A stretch of DNA of 64,000 nt, from contig NZ_JACBYI010000029.1 in the NCBI RefSeq assembly GCF_019352175.1, forward strand, positions 1 to 64,000, read 5' to 3'. The stretch's first letter is position 1; every line of letters starts with the position of its first letter. Positions 50,629 to 59,669 of the stretch are shown here, in pieces. Below the pieces are notes generated by a model, which was not told the origin of the DNA, searched no databases, and saw only the letters and a program-made list of their open reading frames with translations. The stretch is from Paenibacillus sp. S150. GTDB lineage: Bacteria > Bacillota > Bacilli > Paenibacillales > Paenibacillaceae. The position numbers were made by a program, and so were the translations under genes.

Positions 50629-51870
50629 TTAAGAAACCTGCTTGCTCTGGACTTCCTCAAGCCGCACGACACGCGTATGCTTGGTATGGCTCCATTGCTT
50701 GTTGTTCTGCGTAAAAAACGCATAGAACGTGATCGGATACCATGAGATCAGGTAGATCGGGAAGACCAGCAAATAGAGATAAACCTTCTTGAACTTGACC
50801 TTCTCCAGCGCCATTGCCAGCAGAAAGGTCAGGACATTGGCCCCAATCGCGAAATAGCTGAGCCACAGCGGGAGCTTGCCATATATGTTGGCAATATGCG
50901 GACCTCCGAACATGGAGTTGTCAATCCATATGACAGCCGTCATCAGGAAGGTCAGCAGCACGATGTAGACATTGGCGCCATACAGGGCAAGGTCAAGCTT
51001 TGTAAGGCTGCGCTCTTTGATGCTCTGCCACAGCAAAGGAAAGAAATATCGGCGGGCTACCGTAAAATGCCCCTGCATCCAGCGCAGCCGCTGTCTTGAG
51101 GAAGCCTTGAAGGTCAGCGGCTTCTCGTCAAAAACCTTGGCATCGTAGTTGAACCTTGGGTAGACGCCTTTGGAGGCGCTCCGCATCGTAAATTCCAAAT
51201 CCTCTACCAGGCTTGTCGCTCCCCAGCCCATTTCCTTCAGCAGATGGGTCTCGAAGCACATGCCCGTTCCGCCAAGGAAGTTGGCCATTTTCAGATTGTG
51301 GCGCGACAGCTGCCACAGCCGGTTAATGTACCAGTATGACACGCCGTAAGCGGCGGTGATCCAGGAATCCTCCGGATTCTTCGTATCGATGTAGCCTTGA
51401 ATGACCCGGGCCCCTGTACAGAGATCCTTGTTCATCTCCATCAGAAATTCAGTGTGCGCGAGGTTGTCGGCATCGAACATGACCACGGCGTCGTACTGCC
51501 GCGGCATGGCCCACAGCTCCTTCAGCATCCATTCGATGGCATAGCCTTTGCCGCGCAGGTTGGTGTTGGTGCGGACGCAGGCATTCATGCCGTGCTCCCT
51601 TACAATCCTTGCCGTACCATCCGTACAGTTGTCGCAGATGACAAATACATCGTACAGTTCCTGGGGATAATTAAGCTGTTTCAAATTCTCCATCAGCGCC
51701 CCGACGACTTCTTCCTCGTTGTGTGCGGCAACCAGTACGGCAAATGATTTTTGCGGAGCAAACTGCGCCTTGTCCTTTTGCTTGTGCAGTCCGAATAATG
51801 AAAACACAAACTGATAGACTGCAATTGCCGCCAAGATCACTTGGAGCGTAACAAACAGTGCGTCTGTCAT
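50629..51870 (-). CDS. Membrane glycosyltransferase, family 2
   Basis: A 413-aa GT2 enzyme. One N-terminal membrane helix is followed by the catalytic domain: VLVAAHNEEEVV, the Asp motif VVMFDADNLAH, SLVEDLEFT and QRLRWMQGH (QxxRW). Three or four C-terminal membrane helices follow. The motif set is that of processive beta-glycosyltransferases of the BcsA/PgaC/hyaluronan type. The product is unknown; no PgaD, PgaB or cellulose partner gene is nearby. It appears monocistronic. Confidence 0.88.
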   Translation of the reverse strand: MTDALFVTLQVILAAIAVYQFVFSLFGLHKQKDKAQFAPQKSFAVLVAAHNEEEVVGALMENLKQLNYPQELYDVFVICDNCTDGTARIVREHGMNACVRTNTNLRGKGYAIEWMLKELWAMPRQYDAVVMFDADNLAHTEFLMEMNKDLCTGARVIQGYIDTKNPEDSWITAAYGVSYWYINRLWQLSRHNLKMANFLGGTGMCFETHLLKEMGWGATSLVEDLEFTMRSASKGVYPRFNYDAKVFDEKPLTFKASSRQRLRWMQGHFTVARRYFFPLLWQSIKERSLTKLDLALYGANVYIVLLTFLMTAVIWIDNSMFGGPHIANIYGKLPLWLSYFAIGANVLTFLLAMALEKVKFKKVYLYLLVFPIYLISWYPITFYAFFTQNNKQWSHTKHTRVVRLEEVQSKQVS

Positions 51871-52277
51871 GACCTTTTGATGCCCCCTTTTTCACTCTTG
51901 ATGTTCTTTTGTTTTTTTCTCTCTGTAGCTTTGTTAACGTTCCTTCAGACCCTTTTGTTGCATCCCTTACGTAAGACCAAGTGTTTCCTTTTTCGCGAAG
52001 GCAGGCTTGGCTGTATGTTTATAGCGTTAAAAGGTTATCCGGATTCCGCTGTTGCGGCTCCTCTTTTCTCTGTTACCTTTTAAACGCGTTCCGCCTGCTT
52101 GAATCATTGTACGGCTTAAGGTGCCGCCAAGTCAAAACTGGCAATTTCCGAGTTTAACCGAGCTTTTCCTTGAAATGGACTGCCTTAAAAAAGTATGATA
52201 AAGACAGCTTTATGGCATAGACCGGTTTGCTGCAGCTGCGCCAATTATCTTCAGCCGGACTATCGGAGGGACAAGAT

Positions 52278-52805
52278 ATGAGACATTTATTTATGAAATT
52301 GCATCTCTTGGAGCGGCGCCTGTTCAAGTGGATCAACGGACGATTGCACAACCCTTTTTTGAACTTCTGGCTTTTTTATCTTACCCATCTGGGCGGCGCC
52401 ACCTGCGCCATCGGCATCAATCTGCTGATCTGGGCGCTGTCGCCCCAGCCTTGGAGAACTGCAGGGCTGCAGGCGCTGGCCGCCCTGGCTGTCAGCCATC
52501 TGCCCGTTGCCGTGGCCAAGAAGCTATACCCGCGGATGCGGCCGTATCTGGCGCTTCCGGGAACGAATACGTTCCATAATCCGTTAAAGGATCATTCGTT
52601 CCCTTCAGGCCATACTACAGCTATCTTCGCTTCTACGGTTCCTTATATGGCGTCCTTCCCTGCCCTGACCGCCATATTGCTGCCGCTGGCCTGCATTGTC
52701 GGATTTTCCCGGATTTATCTCGGGCTGCATTATCCGTCAGATGTATTTGCAGGTGCGGTAATAGGTACCGGAGTCGCAGCAGGTACGATCGCCCTATGGT
52801 TCTAA
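52278..52805 (+). CDS. PAP2-family membrane phosphatase
   Basis: A 175-aa membrane phosphatase. The three motifs of the acid phosphatase superfamily are present: KKLYPRMRP (KxxxxxxRP), FPSGHT (PSGH) and SRIYLGLHYPSD (SRxxxxxHxxxD). It should act on phosphatidic acid, phosphatidylglycerol phosphate or undecaprenyl pyrophosphate. The ATG at 52278 has GGAGGG upstream, better than the Met 17 codons earlier. The glycosyltransferase gene follows 43 nt later, suggesting a joint role in lipid metabolism. Confidence 0.92.
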   Translation: MRHLFMKLHLLERRLFKWINGRLHNPFLNFWLFYLTHLGGATCAIGINLLIWALSPQPWRTAGLQALAALAVSHLPVAVAKKLYPRMRPYLALPGTNTFHNPLKDHSFPSGHTTAIFASTVPYMASFPALTAILLPLACIVGFSRIYLGLHYPSDVFAGAVIGTGVAAGTIALWF

Positions 52806-52848
52806 AGCCTGCGGATACTTAAGCCGCGAATCCTATTCACGAAAACAG

Positions 52849-53976
52849 GTGGACTATACATTGCGCAAAAAAAGAATATTATTGCTGTCGGAAGGTTTTG
52901 GCGCAGGGCATACGCAAGCAGCTTACGCGCTGTCGAGCAGCCTGCGCAAATTGTCGCCTGATGTGCAAACGAAGGTGCTGGAGCTAGGGAGCTTTCTGAA
53001 CCCCAAGATGGCACCTCTGATTGTATCGGCATACCGCAAGACGGTAACCTCCCAGCCCAGGCTGATGGGGTATGTGTACCGTCACCAGAAATCATTCAAT
53101 CGTCTTACCACACTTGCCCTGCACCGCATATTTTATACACATACACAAAATATTGTGAAGCAGCTTAGACCGGACATTATCGTCTGCACCCACTTCATTC
53201 CCAGTGCCGTAGTCTCCCGCCTGAAACGGGTGGACCCGGCCTTCAAGGCTCCGCTGGTAACGGTTATAACCGATTACGACGCCCACGCCACCTGGATCAG
53301 CCCTGAAGTGGACCGCTATCTGGTCTCTACTCCGGAGGTCAAAGCCAAGCTCCGCTGCCGCAGTGTAGCCGCAGCAAAAATCCGGGTCACCGGCATGCCG
53401 GTCCATCCGAGCTTCTGGGAGCACCCGGGCAAAGAGGATATCCTGAGGCAGTTCGGCCTTCAGAATATGCCAACGGTCCTTGTGATGGGCGGCGGCTGGG
53501 GCTTGATGAACGACGAGGTCGTAAGCGGAGCCTTGGCCGGCTGGCGGGACAAGGTGCAGCTTATTTTTTGCCTTGGCAAAAACGAGAAGCTGCTGCGCGG
53601 AATGCAGGAAAACCCGCTCTACAGACACCCCAACATCTCCTTGACCGGCTTCACCCGTGATATTGACAAGCTGATGGAAATTTCCGATCTGCTGGTCACC
53701 AAGCCGGGAGGAATGACCTGCAGTGAGGGGCTGGCCAAAGGGATCCCCATGCTCTTTTACGATCCTCTGCCCGGTCAGGAAGAAGAAAATTGCCGCTACT
53801 TCACGGCCGCAGGGCTGGGCGAGCCCATTTCTTCGCTTCAGGTGGTTGAAGGCTGGATGGAAAGGCTGCTGAACCGCTATGACGAGGTGCAGGCCAAACG
53901 GCAAAGGCATCTGGAGGAAATCGCCCGCTTTCATCCCCTGCAAAGTGCCCAGAGCATTATTGATATGCTGGAATAG
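52849..53976 (+). CDS. UgtP/MGDG-synthase-like glycosyltransferase
   Basis: A 375-aa GT28-type transferase. The N-terminal half (ILLLSEGFGAGHTQAAYALSSSL) matches monogalactosyldiacylglycerol-synthase-type domains. The C-terminal donor-binding half has VMGGGWGLMND, SDLLVTKPGGMTCSEGLAKG and DPLPGQEEEN. It likely glycosylates diacylglycerol or a related lipid. The frame opens with GTG at 52849, which lacks a ribosome site; a TTG at 52861 has AGGTGG 8 nt upstream and may be the true start. It follows a PAP2 phosphatase that could make diacylglycerol. Confidence 0.87.
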   Translation: MDYTLRKKRILLLSEGFGAGHTQAAYALSSSLRKLSPDVQTKVLELGSFLNPKMAPLIVSAYRKTVTSQPRLMGYVYRHQKSFNRLTTLALHRIFYTHTQNIVKQLRPDIIVCTHFIPSAVVSRLKRVDPAFKAPLVTVITDYDAHATWISPEVDRYLVSTPEVKAKLRCRSVAAAKIRVTGMPVHPSFWEHPGKEDILRQFGLQNMPTVLVMGGGWGLMNDEVVSGALAGWRDKVQLIFCLGKNEKLLRGMQENPLYRHPNISLTGFTRDIDKLMEISDLLVTKPGGMTCSEGLAKGIPMLFYDPLPGQEEENCRYFTAAGLGEPISSLQVVEGWMERLLNRYDEVQAKRQRHLEEIARFHPLQSAQSIIDMLE

Positions 53977-54019
53977 CACCGGCTAGAACGCAGCCCATCC
54001 GCCCTTTAAAATGAGAAAC

Positions 54020-54059
54020 CAAAAGGCAGCCCGGGATATCTCCTTGGGCTGCCTTTTGG
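54020..54059. terminator. Bidirectional terminator between the glycosyltransferase gene and trmB
   Basis: An AAAAGGCAGCCC/GGGCTGCCTTTT stem between convergent genes. Confidence 0.9.
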
Positions 54060-54070
54060 CATCTGTGCGG

Positions 54071-54787
54071 CTACAGGCGGTACTTGTCCAGGCGTGTGGC
54101 CTGATAACGCTCCAGCGCCTCCGCGCCGACAATGGCCTCGCAGCGGTGGATGCTGACGCCGCGGCCGAAAAATTTGGTTTCATATTCAGTCATGACATGC
54201 TCCTCGTTCATGACGCCGTCCGGATGCAGATCCAGGGATATATTCTTCATTTGCAGTCCATAGTCGGCAAAGGAATTCAATGAGAACTCAAACAGGCTGC
54301 GCGAATCCGTCTTCAAGTGGATTTCGCCCAGCGGGCTGAGCAGCCCGCGGTATTTGTCAAGAAAACGCGGATGTGTCAGGCGGCGGCGGGCATGCTTGCT
54401 CTTCGGCCACGGATCGCTGAAGTTCAGGTAGATCCGTTCCAGCTCTCCCGGTGCAAACACCTCCTCCGCATAGTTGATGTTGGCGAGCGCCACTTTGAGA
54501 TTGGGCGGCGTCTCCTGTCCTGCAGGTTCCCAGGCCGCTCTGGCCTTCTCTGCCGCACGGCGGATCAATTCGTCGTACATATCAACGCCGATAAAATTAA
54601 TACCGGGATATTTGAGGCTCATTTGGCTGATGAACTGACCCTTGCCCATGCCGAATTCCACATGAATGGGATGATCGTTGCCGAACAGTTCCGACCACCG
54701 CCCCTTCAGGCTGCGTGGATCGAGGATGACCATATCGGTCTGCCCTTCCAGACTTTCACGTATTCCTTTTCTTCCGCGTAAACGCAT
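54071..54787 (-). CDS. trmB: tRNA (guanine-N7-)-methyltransferase
   Basis: A 238-aa SAM enzyme that makes m7G46 in tRNA. It has the SAM-site segment HVEFGMGKGQFI, the later IGVDMYDELI, the family motif NFSDPWPKSKHARRRLTHPRFL, and HLKTDSRSLFEFSL near the end, with the TEYETKF tail. It is a single gene with its own terminator. Confidence 0.96.
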   Translation of the reverse strand: MRLRGRKGIRESLEGQTDMVILDPRSLKGRWSELFGNDHPIHVEFGMGKGQFISQMSLKYPGINFIGVDMYDELIRRAAEKARAAWEPAGQETPPNLKVALANINYAEEVFAPGELERIYLNFSDPWPKSKHARRRLTHPRFLDKYRGLLSPLGEIHLKTDSRSLFEFSLNSFADYGLQMKNISLDLHPDGVMNEEHVMTEYETKFFGRGVSIHRCEAIVGAEALERYQATRLDKYRL

Positions 54788-54934
54788 AAAGTATTCCTCC
54801 GCTTTCTCTTATACAAACACTGTCACTTGCAATATTGTGCCGAACTTGTCCGCAAAAGTAAAGGAATTTCACCAGGAATGCCGCGGCAGCCGTGAAATAA
54901 TGGACGGGCGGAGCCATGGCATTCTTCAGCTTCA

Positions 54935-55010
54935 CAAAATAACCCCACAAAGTGGGGCCTTGGCTTCGATGGTTACTCGGGTACTTTGCGGGGACCCCAA
55001 AACATATAAA
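54935..55010 (+). repeat. Short dispersed repeat with CCCCACAAAGTGGGG hairpin, copy 2
   Basis: Nearly the same as 43181-43258, with few changes, and again ending in GGGGACCCCAAAACATATAAA. Here the following ATTCTTATCTTTCAAG element is separated from it by a 154-bp insertion (55011-55164). Confidence 0.8.
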
Positions 55011-55164
55011 CCTGAATTTCGAAAGTAAGTATCCACAAATCATCTAAAAAGCTCTACACGAAGGGATTTCTTGCTAAAAACAGCTTGCACCCAGTGGGGA
55101 AAGGAAAAAGAGGGTTTATCCCTTGTCCGATCTGGAATGGTTCAATTCACTTTCGAAATTCAGG
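55011..55164. mobile_element. MITE with IS1380-type ends
   Basis: A 154-bp non-coding element with perfect 16-bp terminal inverted repeats (CCTGAATTTCGAAAGT). The flanks repeat ATAAA on both sides, a 5-bp target duplication. Its first 15 bp are the same as the ends of the 1.58-kb IS at 55862-57443, so the IS transposase could move it. Removing it restores the ATAAATTCTTATCTTTCAAG element seen elsewhere. Confidence 0.8.
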
Positions 55165-55564
55165 ATAAATTCTTATCTTTCAAGAAAGACGCCTATCGGC
55201 GTCCTGTATAAGAATGCTGCCATTTCAGTGGGGAGGAGAAGAATCATTTCGCGCTGATTCCCTCGTCCAGCCGGCTTCGGGCGAATTCAAAGGCACTCCT
55301 GCCTTTGATTCCCTCTACCTGCCCGCTGCAGCCAACGCAATCGCGCAGTTTGCTTGGCCGAAGTCCCGATCCATTCTTTCATTTACAGCGCAGCCGTGAA
55401 ATAACGGATAAGCTTCGCTTCCCCCAAAACATGTAAATTCTGATCTTTCAAGTGGAAACGGTCACTTCATTTTCCCCCAGCCGCTTTTTCACTTGCGTTA
55501 GTGGGGATAAGGAGACCTAATCAATCCGTTTCTCCCCCTTGCAGAGGAATACGCCTAAATTTCA
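55165..55564. other. Gene-free repeat-rich stretch
   Basis: It contains two copies of the TAAATTCT-TATCTTTCAAG element (about 55166 and 55430), with hairpin-like GACGCC/GGCGTC at 55189-55203, and an AAAAAGTA-like motif at 55498-55520. No credible ORF. Confidence 0.5.
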
Positions 55565-55845
55565 GATGAACTTGAACCATTCATCCAAAGGGCAGCCATT
55601 TTAGTGGTAAAAAGGATAACAAATCCACCGCCTTCGGAGACTGGATCATCCCTAGTGGGAAAAAGTACAACTAATCCGGCTGAAATCAGCCGTATGGGGG
55701 GAGCGGGCCTCCATGAAGTGTACAAAATCCCGCTAAAACCCGTTAAAGCCAGAATTCCAGCCCATTAGTGTTACTTTTTCCACTTCGCTTCCGTTCCCTA
55801 TGAACCTCCTTGCGTTCCATCAGCTTGTTCAGGTTCGCCGGTTCA
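55565..55845 (+). repeat. Dispersed intergenic repeat, copy B (about 280 bp)
   Basis: A second copy of 42330-42613, same orientation, with motif copies at 55601, 55652, 55715 and 55764. Its right edge runs straight into AATTCAGG-ATAAATTAT, which looks like a truncated IS1380-type end. Confidence 0.85.
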
Positions 55846-55861
55846 ATTCAGGATAAATTAT

Positions 55862-57443
55862 CCTGAATTTCGAAAGTAACTTCTCATAAAAAACAAAAAA
55901 AGGGCTCAAACCTTTGGTAGAATGGTGTTTGCGAAAACAAAATCACCCAAAGAGAGGAGCACCTTTTAGGTGAAGTCTACCACACCCTTTCATAAAATCA
56001 AGACCGAATTTTCATTGCCGCACGCCACGACGGTTGGAGGCAGCAAGATCTTCCTGGACTATCTCGGAAAAATTAAGCTCGGCTCTGCGCTACAGCAGAT
56101 TTCCGGCACGAAAGCGAAGAATGCGTTGTTTCCCGTGTACCGCATTTGCTGTACCTCATCGTGGGCTGGATTCTGGGAGCTGAACGGCTCTTTCACTTTC
56201 GGAAGTGGCAGCAGGATTCGCTCATCCAACGCTTTCTTGGCGGGCCTTGTCCGCATCACTCGCCGCTCTACAAAGAGCTGAATCGGCTGGGCAAGACCAA
56301 CCCCAACCTGAAAAGGAACCTTCAAAAACTTCAAATCGAACGGATCCGTCCCTGCCTGCCCCCGAGTCTGATTCTCGATTTGGACTCGACCGTGGAGACG
56401 GTGTACGGCCATCAGGAGAAGGCAGCCAAAGGCGTCAACTCGCATAAACCCGGACACCCAAGCTTCCATCCTTTGTTGGCTTTTGAAGGACAGTCCCGGA
56501 TGTGTGTCTATGCGCAGCTGCGCACCGGGAATGTTCATCCCTCCATCAATGCCGGCCCTTTTTTGGAGCAAGCCTTCGAACTGCTGGGAGAGCAGAAGGT
56601 GAAGTATGCCCGGATTGACAAAGGCTTTGGCGGCGAAGAGTTCTATGCGCTCTTGGAAAAGCAGAAGATCGGCTATGCCGGCAAAATGAAATGGACAAAA
56701 CGTCTGGCGGCGGAAGCGGCTAAGTGTCGCGTTTGGAAGCGATACGTGGACGAGGAGTGGATCATTGAAGGCATCGCCCTTTGGTATCAGGCTACGTCTT
56801 GGACAACGCCCCGGCGGGTCGCTGTCATCCGCAAAGCAAAAATTGTTCAGGACGACCAGGCCTGCCTGCTCCTGGATACCGATTGGCAGTACGAAGCGAT
56901 GGTCACCCTTCTCGATTGGGAAGCCACCGATTTGTGGCGCTTTTACAACCAGCGGTGTCGTATGGAGAACTACATCAAGGAAGCCAAGCGCGGGTTTGCC
57001 ATGGACACAATCGCAACGGGCTCCTTCGAAGCCAATGAAACCGATCTGCTCGTCAAATTGCTGGCATATAACCTGTATGAGCGCTTCAAACGAGATTGCT
57101 GCAAACCGGTTCATTCCGGTTATACCATTGCCAGGTTTCGTCTGGAGTTCTTTCACTGTGCAGCGACACTGGTGAGTGACAGTCGAACCACCGTACTCAA
57201 ACTGACGAAAGAATTTGCCAACCGCTACACCTGGAAACGGATGGAATTCCAAATCGCCCAGCTGGAATGAGGGGTTCAGAATTTAACATGGACATTCAGA
57301 TGCCCGGTCTTCCGGGGAGGGGGAAACTCTAGGAAGGCAATTCACTTTGGTATATTTTCCTTGTTAATCATCCCTGATTCTTACAGTTTTTCCGCAAGCT
57401 TAGTCTCTGGTTTCCTTGTAAATACGCGCTTTCGAAATTCAGG
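55862..57443 (+). mobile_element. IS1380-family insertion sequence with frameshifted transposase
   Basis: A 1,582-bp element with 15-bp terminal inverted repeats (CCTGAATTTCGAAAG). It carries a transposase gene in two frames. The right flank begins ATAAATTCTTAT, as at the MITE, but the left flank ends in AATTAT, so there is no clean target duplication. The left end directly abuts another AATTCAGG end piece, suggesting later recombination or deletion at this side. Confidence 0.85.
55970..57270 (+). pseudogene. IS1380-family transposase, frameshifted
   Basis: The N-terminal part (55970 to about 56140, GTG start, HKIKTEFSLPHATTVGG) continues in the -1 frame from 56146 as LLYLIVGWILGAERLFHF. The second part of 374 aa holds the DDE residues: Asp in LILDLDSTVETVYGH, Asp in RIDKGFGGEEFY, and Glu in CRMENYIKEAKRGF. 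The shift lies near GCATTTGCTG (about 56141-56150). The family normally has one frame, so this is probably an inactivating one-base loss, or less likely a sequencing error. The joined length of about 433 aa is normal. Confidence 0.85.
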
Positions 57444-57489
57444 ATAAATTCTTATATTTCAAGTGGAAAAGGCTTCGCCGTCCTTCTTT

Positions 57490-57544
57490 AAAAAAAGGAA
57501 TTCCCCGCCTGGCCAATCCGGCCGGACGGAGAATTCCTTTTTTG
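57490..57544. terminator. Strong bidirectional terminator
   Basis: AAAAAAAGGAATTC pairs with GAATTCCTTTTTT, with inner CCGCCTGGCC/GGCCGGACGG pairing. It ends the leftward 60-aa gene. Confidence 0.9.
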
Positions 57545-57589
57545 TTGTATTTGGAATTGGGGTCCATTTTTCTTGGTGCAGTTCATAGT

Positions 57590-57772
57590 CTACCTTGCGG
57601 AAGATTTAAAATCAAATGTCTTCTCGAAGGCGCTGCGGATCTTCCGCTGGGCTTCTGTCTTGATCTTGGGATTGCCGTTAAATTCAACGCCCGTAAGCGC
57701 AAGCGCTTCGTCGGGAGTCAGCTGCACATCAATGGAGCCTTTTCCTTCGGCATAGGCCGTTTGCGAATTCAT
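57590..57772 (-). CDS. Small protein (60 aa), unknown
   Basis: A 60-aa protein (MNSQTAYAEGKGSIDVQLTPDEALALTG at the start, AQRKIRSAFEKTF near the end) with no membrane segment. GTG at 57781 opens the frame, but the ATG at 57772 has an AGAGGTGAT site upstream. A strong terminator follows. I recognise no family; the regular beta-alpha pattern suggests a small folded protein. Confidence 0.65.
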   Translation of the reverse strand: MNSQTAYAEGKGSIDVQLTPDEALALTGVEFNGNPKIKTEAQRKIRSAFEKTFDFKSSAR

Positions 57773-58107
57773 CGTGATCACCTCTTGGGTTTATTATTGA
57801 CCTTGCGACACGAAATTATGAATTCAAGAAATAGAAATTGTGGTTGCTGCAGCGGCTTTTTTACACTTTAAATATAACATAATGTGTAAGCATTAGCAAG
57901 CTGAAAACGCTGTTATCCCTGCCTATTTTCCATGGCAATTCCGCAGCCTGAATGTTACGTTCACCGCTGATTTTTGATACAATAGACAGGTTAAGTAGAA
58001 ACGGCTGTACCGTCCCTGCAAAGGACAGTCCCGTTCCCGCGATAAATATAAGGCTGATCGAAAGGTTGGAACCTATAAATCCTTATATTTAAAGAAAGGA
58101 GCATCCC

Positions 58108-59064
58108 ATGTCTAACCTTCTACAGACCTCCTCTCCACTGCTGTGGGGGGATAAACGTTTCCATACCTGGAATTACGAAATGCGCGGGCAAATGGACACC
58201 AAGGTGTTCAAAGTAATGCTGGACGCCGGTTTTACCTGCCCGAACCGCGACGGCTCCATCGCCAAGGGGGGCTGCACTTTCTGCAGCGCCAGAGGCTCCG
58301 GAGATTTCGCCGGCAGCCGCCGCGACGATCTGGTCACCCAGTTCAACAATGTACGCGACAGACAGCACTTGAAATGGCCGAATGCCAAATACATCGGCTA
58401 CTTCCAGGCTTATACGAACACGTACGCTCCGGTGGAGGAATTGAGAGAATATTATGAAGTGATTCTGCAGCAGCCGGGTGTTGTCGGCCTGGCTATCGCC
58501 ACCCGTCCCGACTGTCTCCCTGACGATGTGGTCGAGTACCTGGCGGAGCTGAACCAGCGCACCTATCTCTGGGTTGAGATGGGCCTGCAGACCATTCATG
58601 ATTCCACCTCCGAGCTGATTAACCGGGCTCATGACACGCAGTGCTACATCGGGGCTGTCCGGAAGCTGCGCCGCCATGGCATCCGCGTCTGCACCCACAT
58701 TATTCACGGACTTCCGCAGGAAACCCATGAAATGATGCTGGAGACGGTGTCCGCCGTTGCGGACATGGATGTGCAGGGCATCAAAATCCATCTGCTGCAC
58801 CTCATGCGCAAAACGCCGATGGTGAAGCAGTACGAGGCCGGGCTGCTGCGCTTTCTGGAGCAGGATGAGTACGTGAAGCTGATCGCCGATTCCCTGGAAA
58901 TTCTTCCGCCGGAGATGATCGTGCACCGGCTGACCGGCGACGCCCCGCGCGACCTGCTGATCGGTCCGATGTGGAGCCTTAAGAAATGGGAAGTGCTGAA
59001 CGCCATTGACGATGAACTCGCTGCCCGCGATACCTGGCAGGGTAAATACTGGAGGAAGGGCTAA
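58108..59064 (+). CDS. mnmL: Radical SAM protein MnmL (YtqA; TIGR01212 family)
   Basis: A 318-aa radical SAM enzyme. The iron-sulphur Cys are C43, C58 and C61 in CPNRDGSIAKGGCTFC, an unusually wide first gap that is typical of the YtqA/YhcC group. The YFQAYTNTYAPVEEL motif is also characteristic. In Bacillus subtilis YtqA and YtqB are assigned to 5-methylaminomethyl-2-thiouridine formation in tRNA. It overlaps the next gene by one base (TAATG). An AAAGGAG site precedes the ATG. Confidence 0.9.
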   Translation: MSNLLQTSSPLLWGDKRFHTWNYEMRGQMDTKVFKVMLDAGFTCPNRDGSIAKGGCTFCSARGSGDFAGSRRDDLVTQFNNVRDRQHLKWPNAKYIGYFQAYTNTYAPVEELREYYEVILQQPGVVGLAIATRPDCLPDDVVEYLAELNQRTYLWVEMGLQTIHDSTSELINRAHDTQCYIGAVRKLRRHGIRVCTHIIHGLPQETHEMMLETVSAVADMDVQGIKIHLLHLMRKTPMVKQYEAGLLRFLEQDEYVKLIADSLEILPPEMIVHRLTGDAPRDLLIGPMWSLKKWEVLNAIDDELAARDTWQGKYWRKG

Positions 59065-59669
59065 TGGGCTTTATGTCCGTCCTCAGCTTTGCTCATAAAT
59101 TAATTGAAGACCGCCTGCAGCCTGGCGGCCGGGCCATCGACGGCACCGTCGGCACCGGTGCCGACACCCTGTTCCTCGCCAAGGCGGCCGGGCCGCGCGG
59201 CGGGGTGTACGGCTTCGACATCCAGCCTGCGGCGCTGGCTCTTGCCGAAGAGCGCCTGCGGCTGGCCCGGGAGGCAGCGCGGCCGGCGCTGCCTCCCGTA
59301 ACGCTGCTGCTGCGCAGCCACGCAGCAATGGCGGAAGCCGTTCCGCCGGACTGGTGCGGAACGGTCTCGGCGGTGATGTTCAATCTCGGCTATCTGCCCG
59401 CGGGCGATGCCGACAAGACCATCATCACCGAGCCGGCGAGCACGCTGGCCGCGCTGGAGGCAGCGCTGCTGCTGCTGCGGCCGGGCGGCATCATTACGGC
59501 GGTGCTCTATCCCGGCCATCAAGGCGGGGACCTGGAAGCCGCCGCCGTGGAAGCCTGGGCAGCGGGCCTTCCGTCCAGCCGGGCACAAGCAATAGTCTAC
59601 CGCCAGCTGCAGCGGGCCACCGCCCCTTACACGCTGGCCATCGAGAAGAAAAAAGGAGCTGATCTGTAA
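59064..59669 (+). CDS. mnmM: tRNA-modifying methyltransferase MnmM (YtqB)
   Basis: A 201-aa class I SAM methyltransferase of the YtqB type (rRNA methylase-like Pfam group). It has the SAM motif DGTVGTGADTLFLAKA, the acidic FDIQP, and the catalytic-site segment MFNLGYLPAGDADKTIITEP. It should add the last methyl group in mnm5s2U of the tRNA wobble base. Translation is coupled with mnmL. The coding sequence has notably high GC for this window, with many GCG/GCC Ala codons. Confidence 0.9.
   Translation: MGFMSVLSFAHKLIEDRLQPGGRAIDGTVGTGADTLFLAKAAGPRGGVYGFDIQPAALALAEERLRLAREAARPALPPVTLLLRSHAAMAEAVPPDWCGTVSAVMFNLGYLPAGDADKTIITEPASTLAALEAALLLLRPGGIITAVLYPGHQGGDLEAAAVEAWAAGLPSSRAQAIVYRQLQRATAPYTLAIEKKKGADL

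Noticed and set aside
56059..57252. 397-codon minus-strand ORF opposite the IS1380 transposase
   Set aside because: Antisense frame; the plus strand has the DDE motifs.
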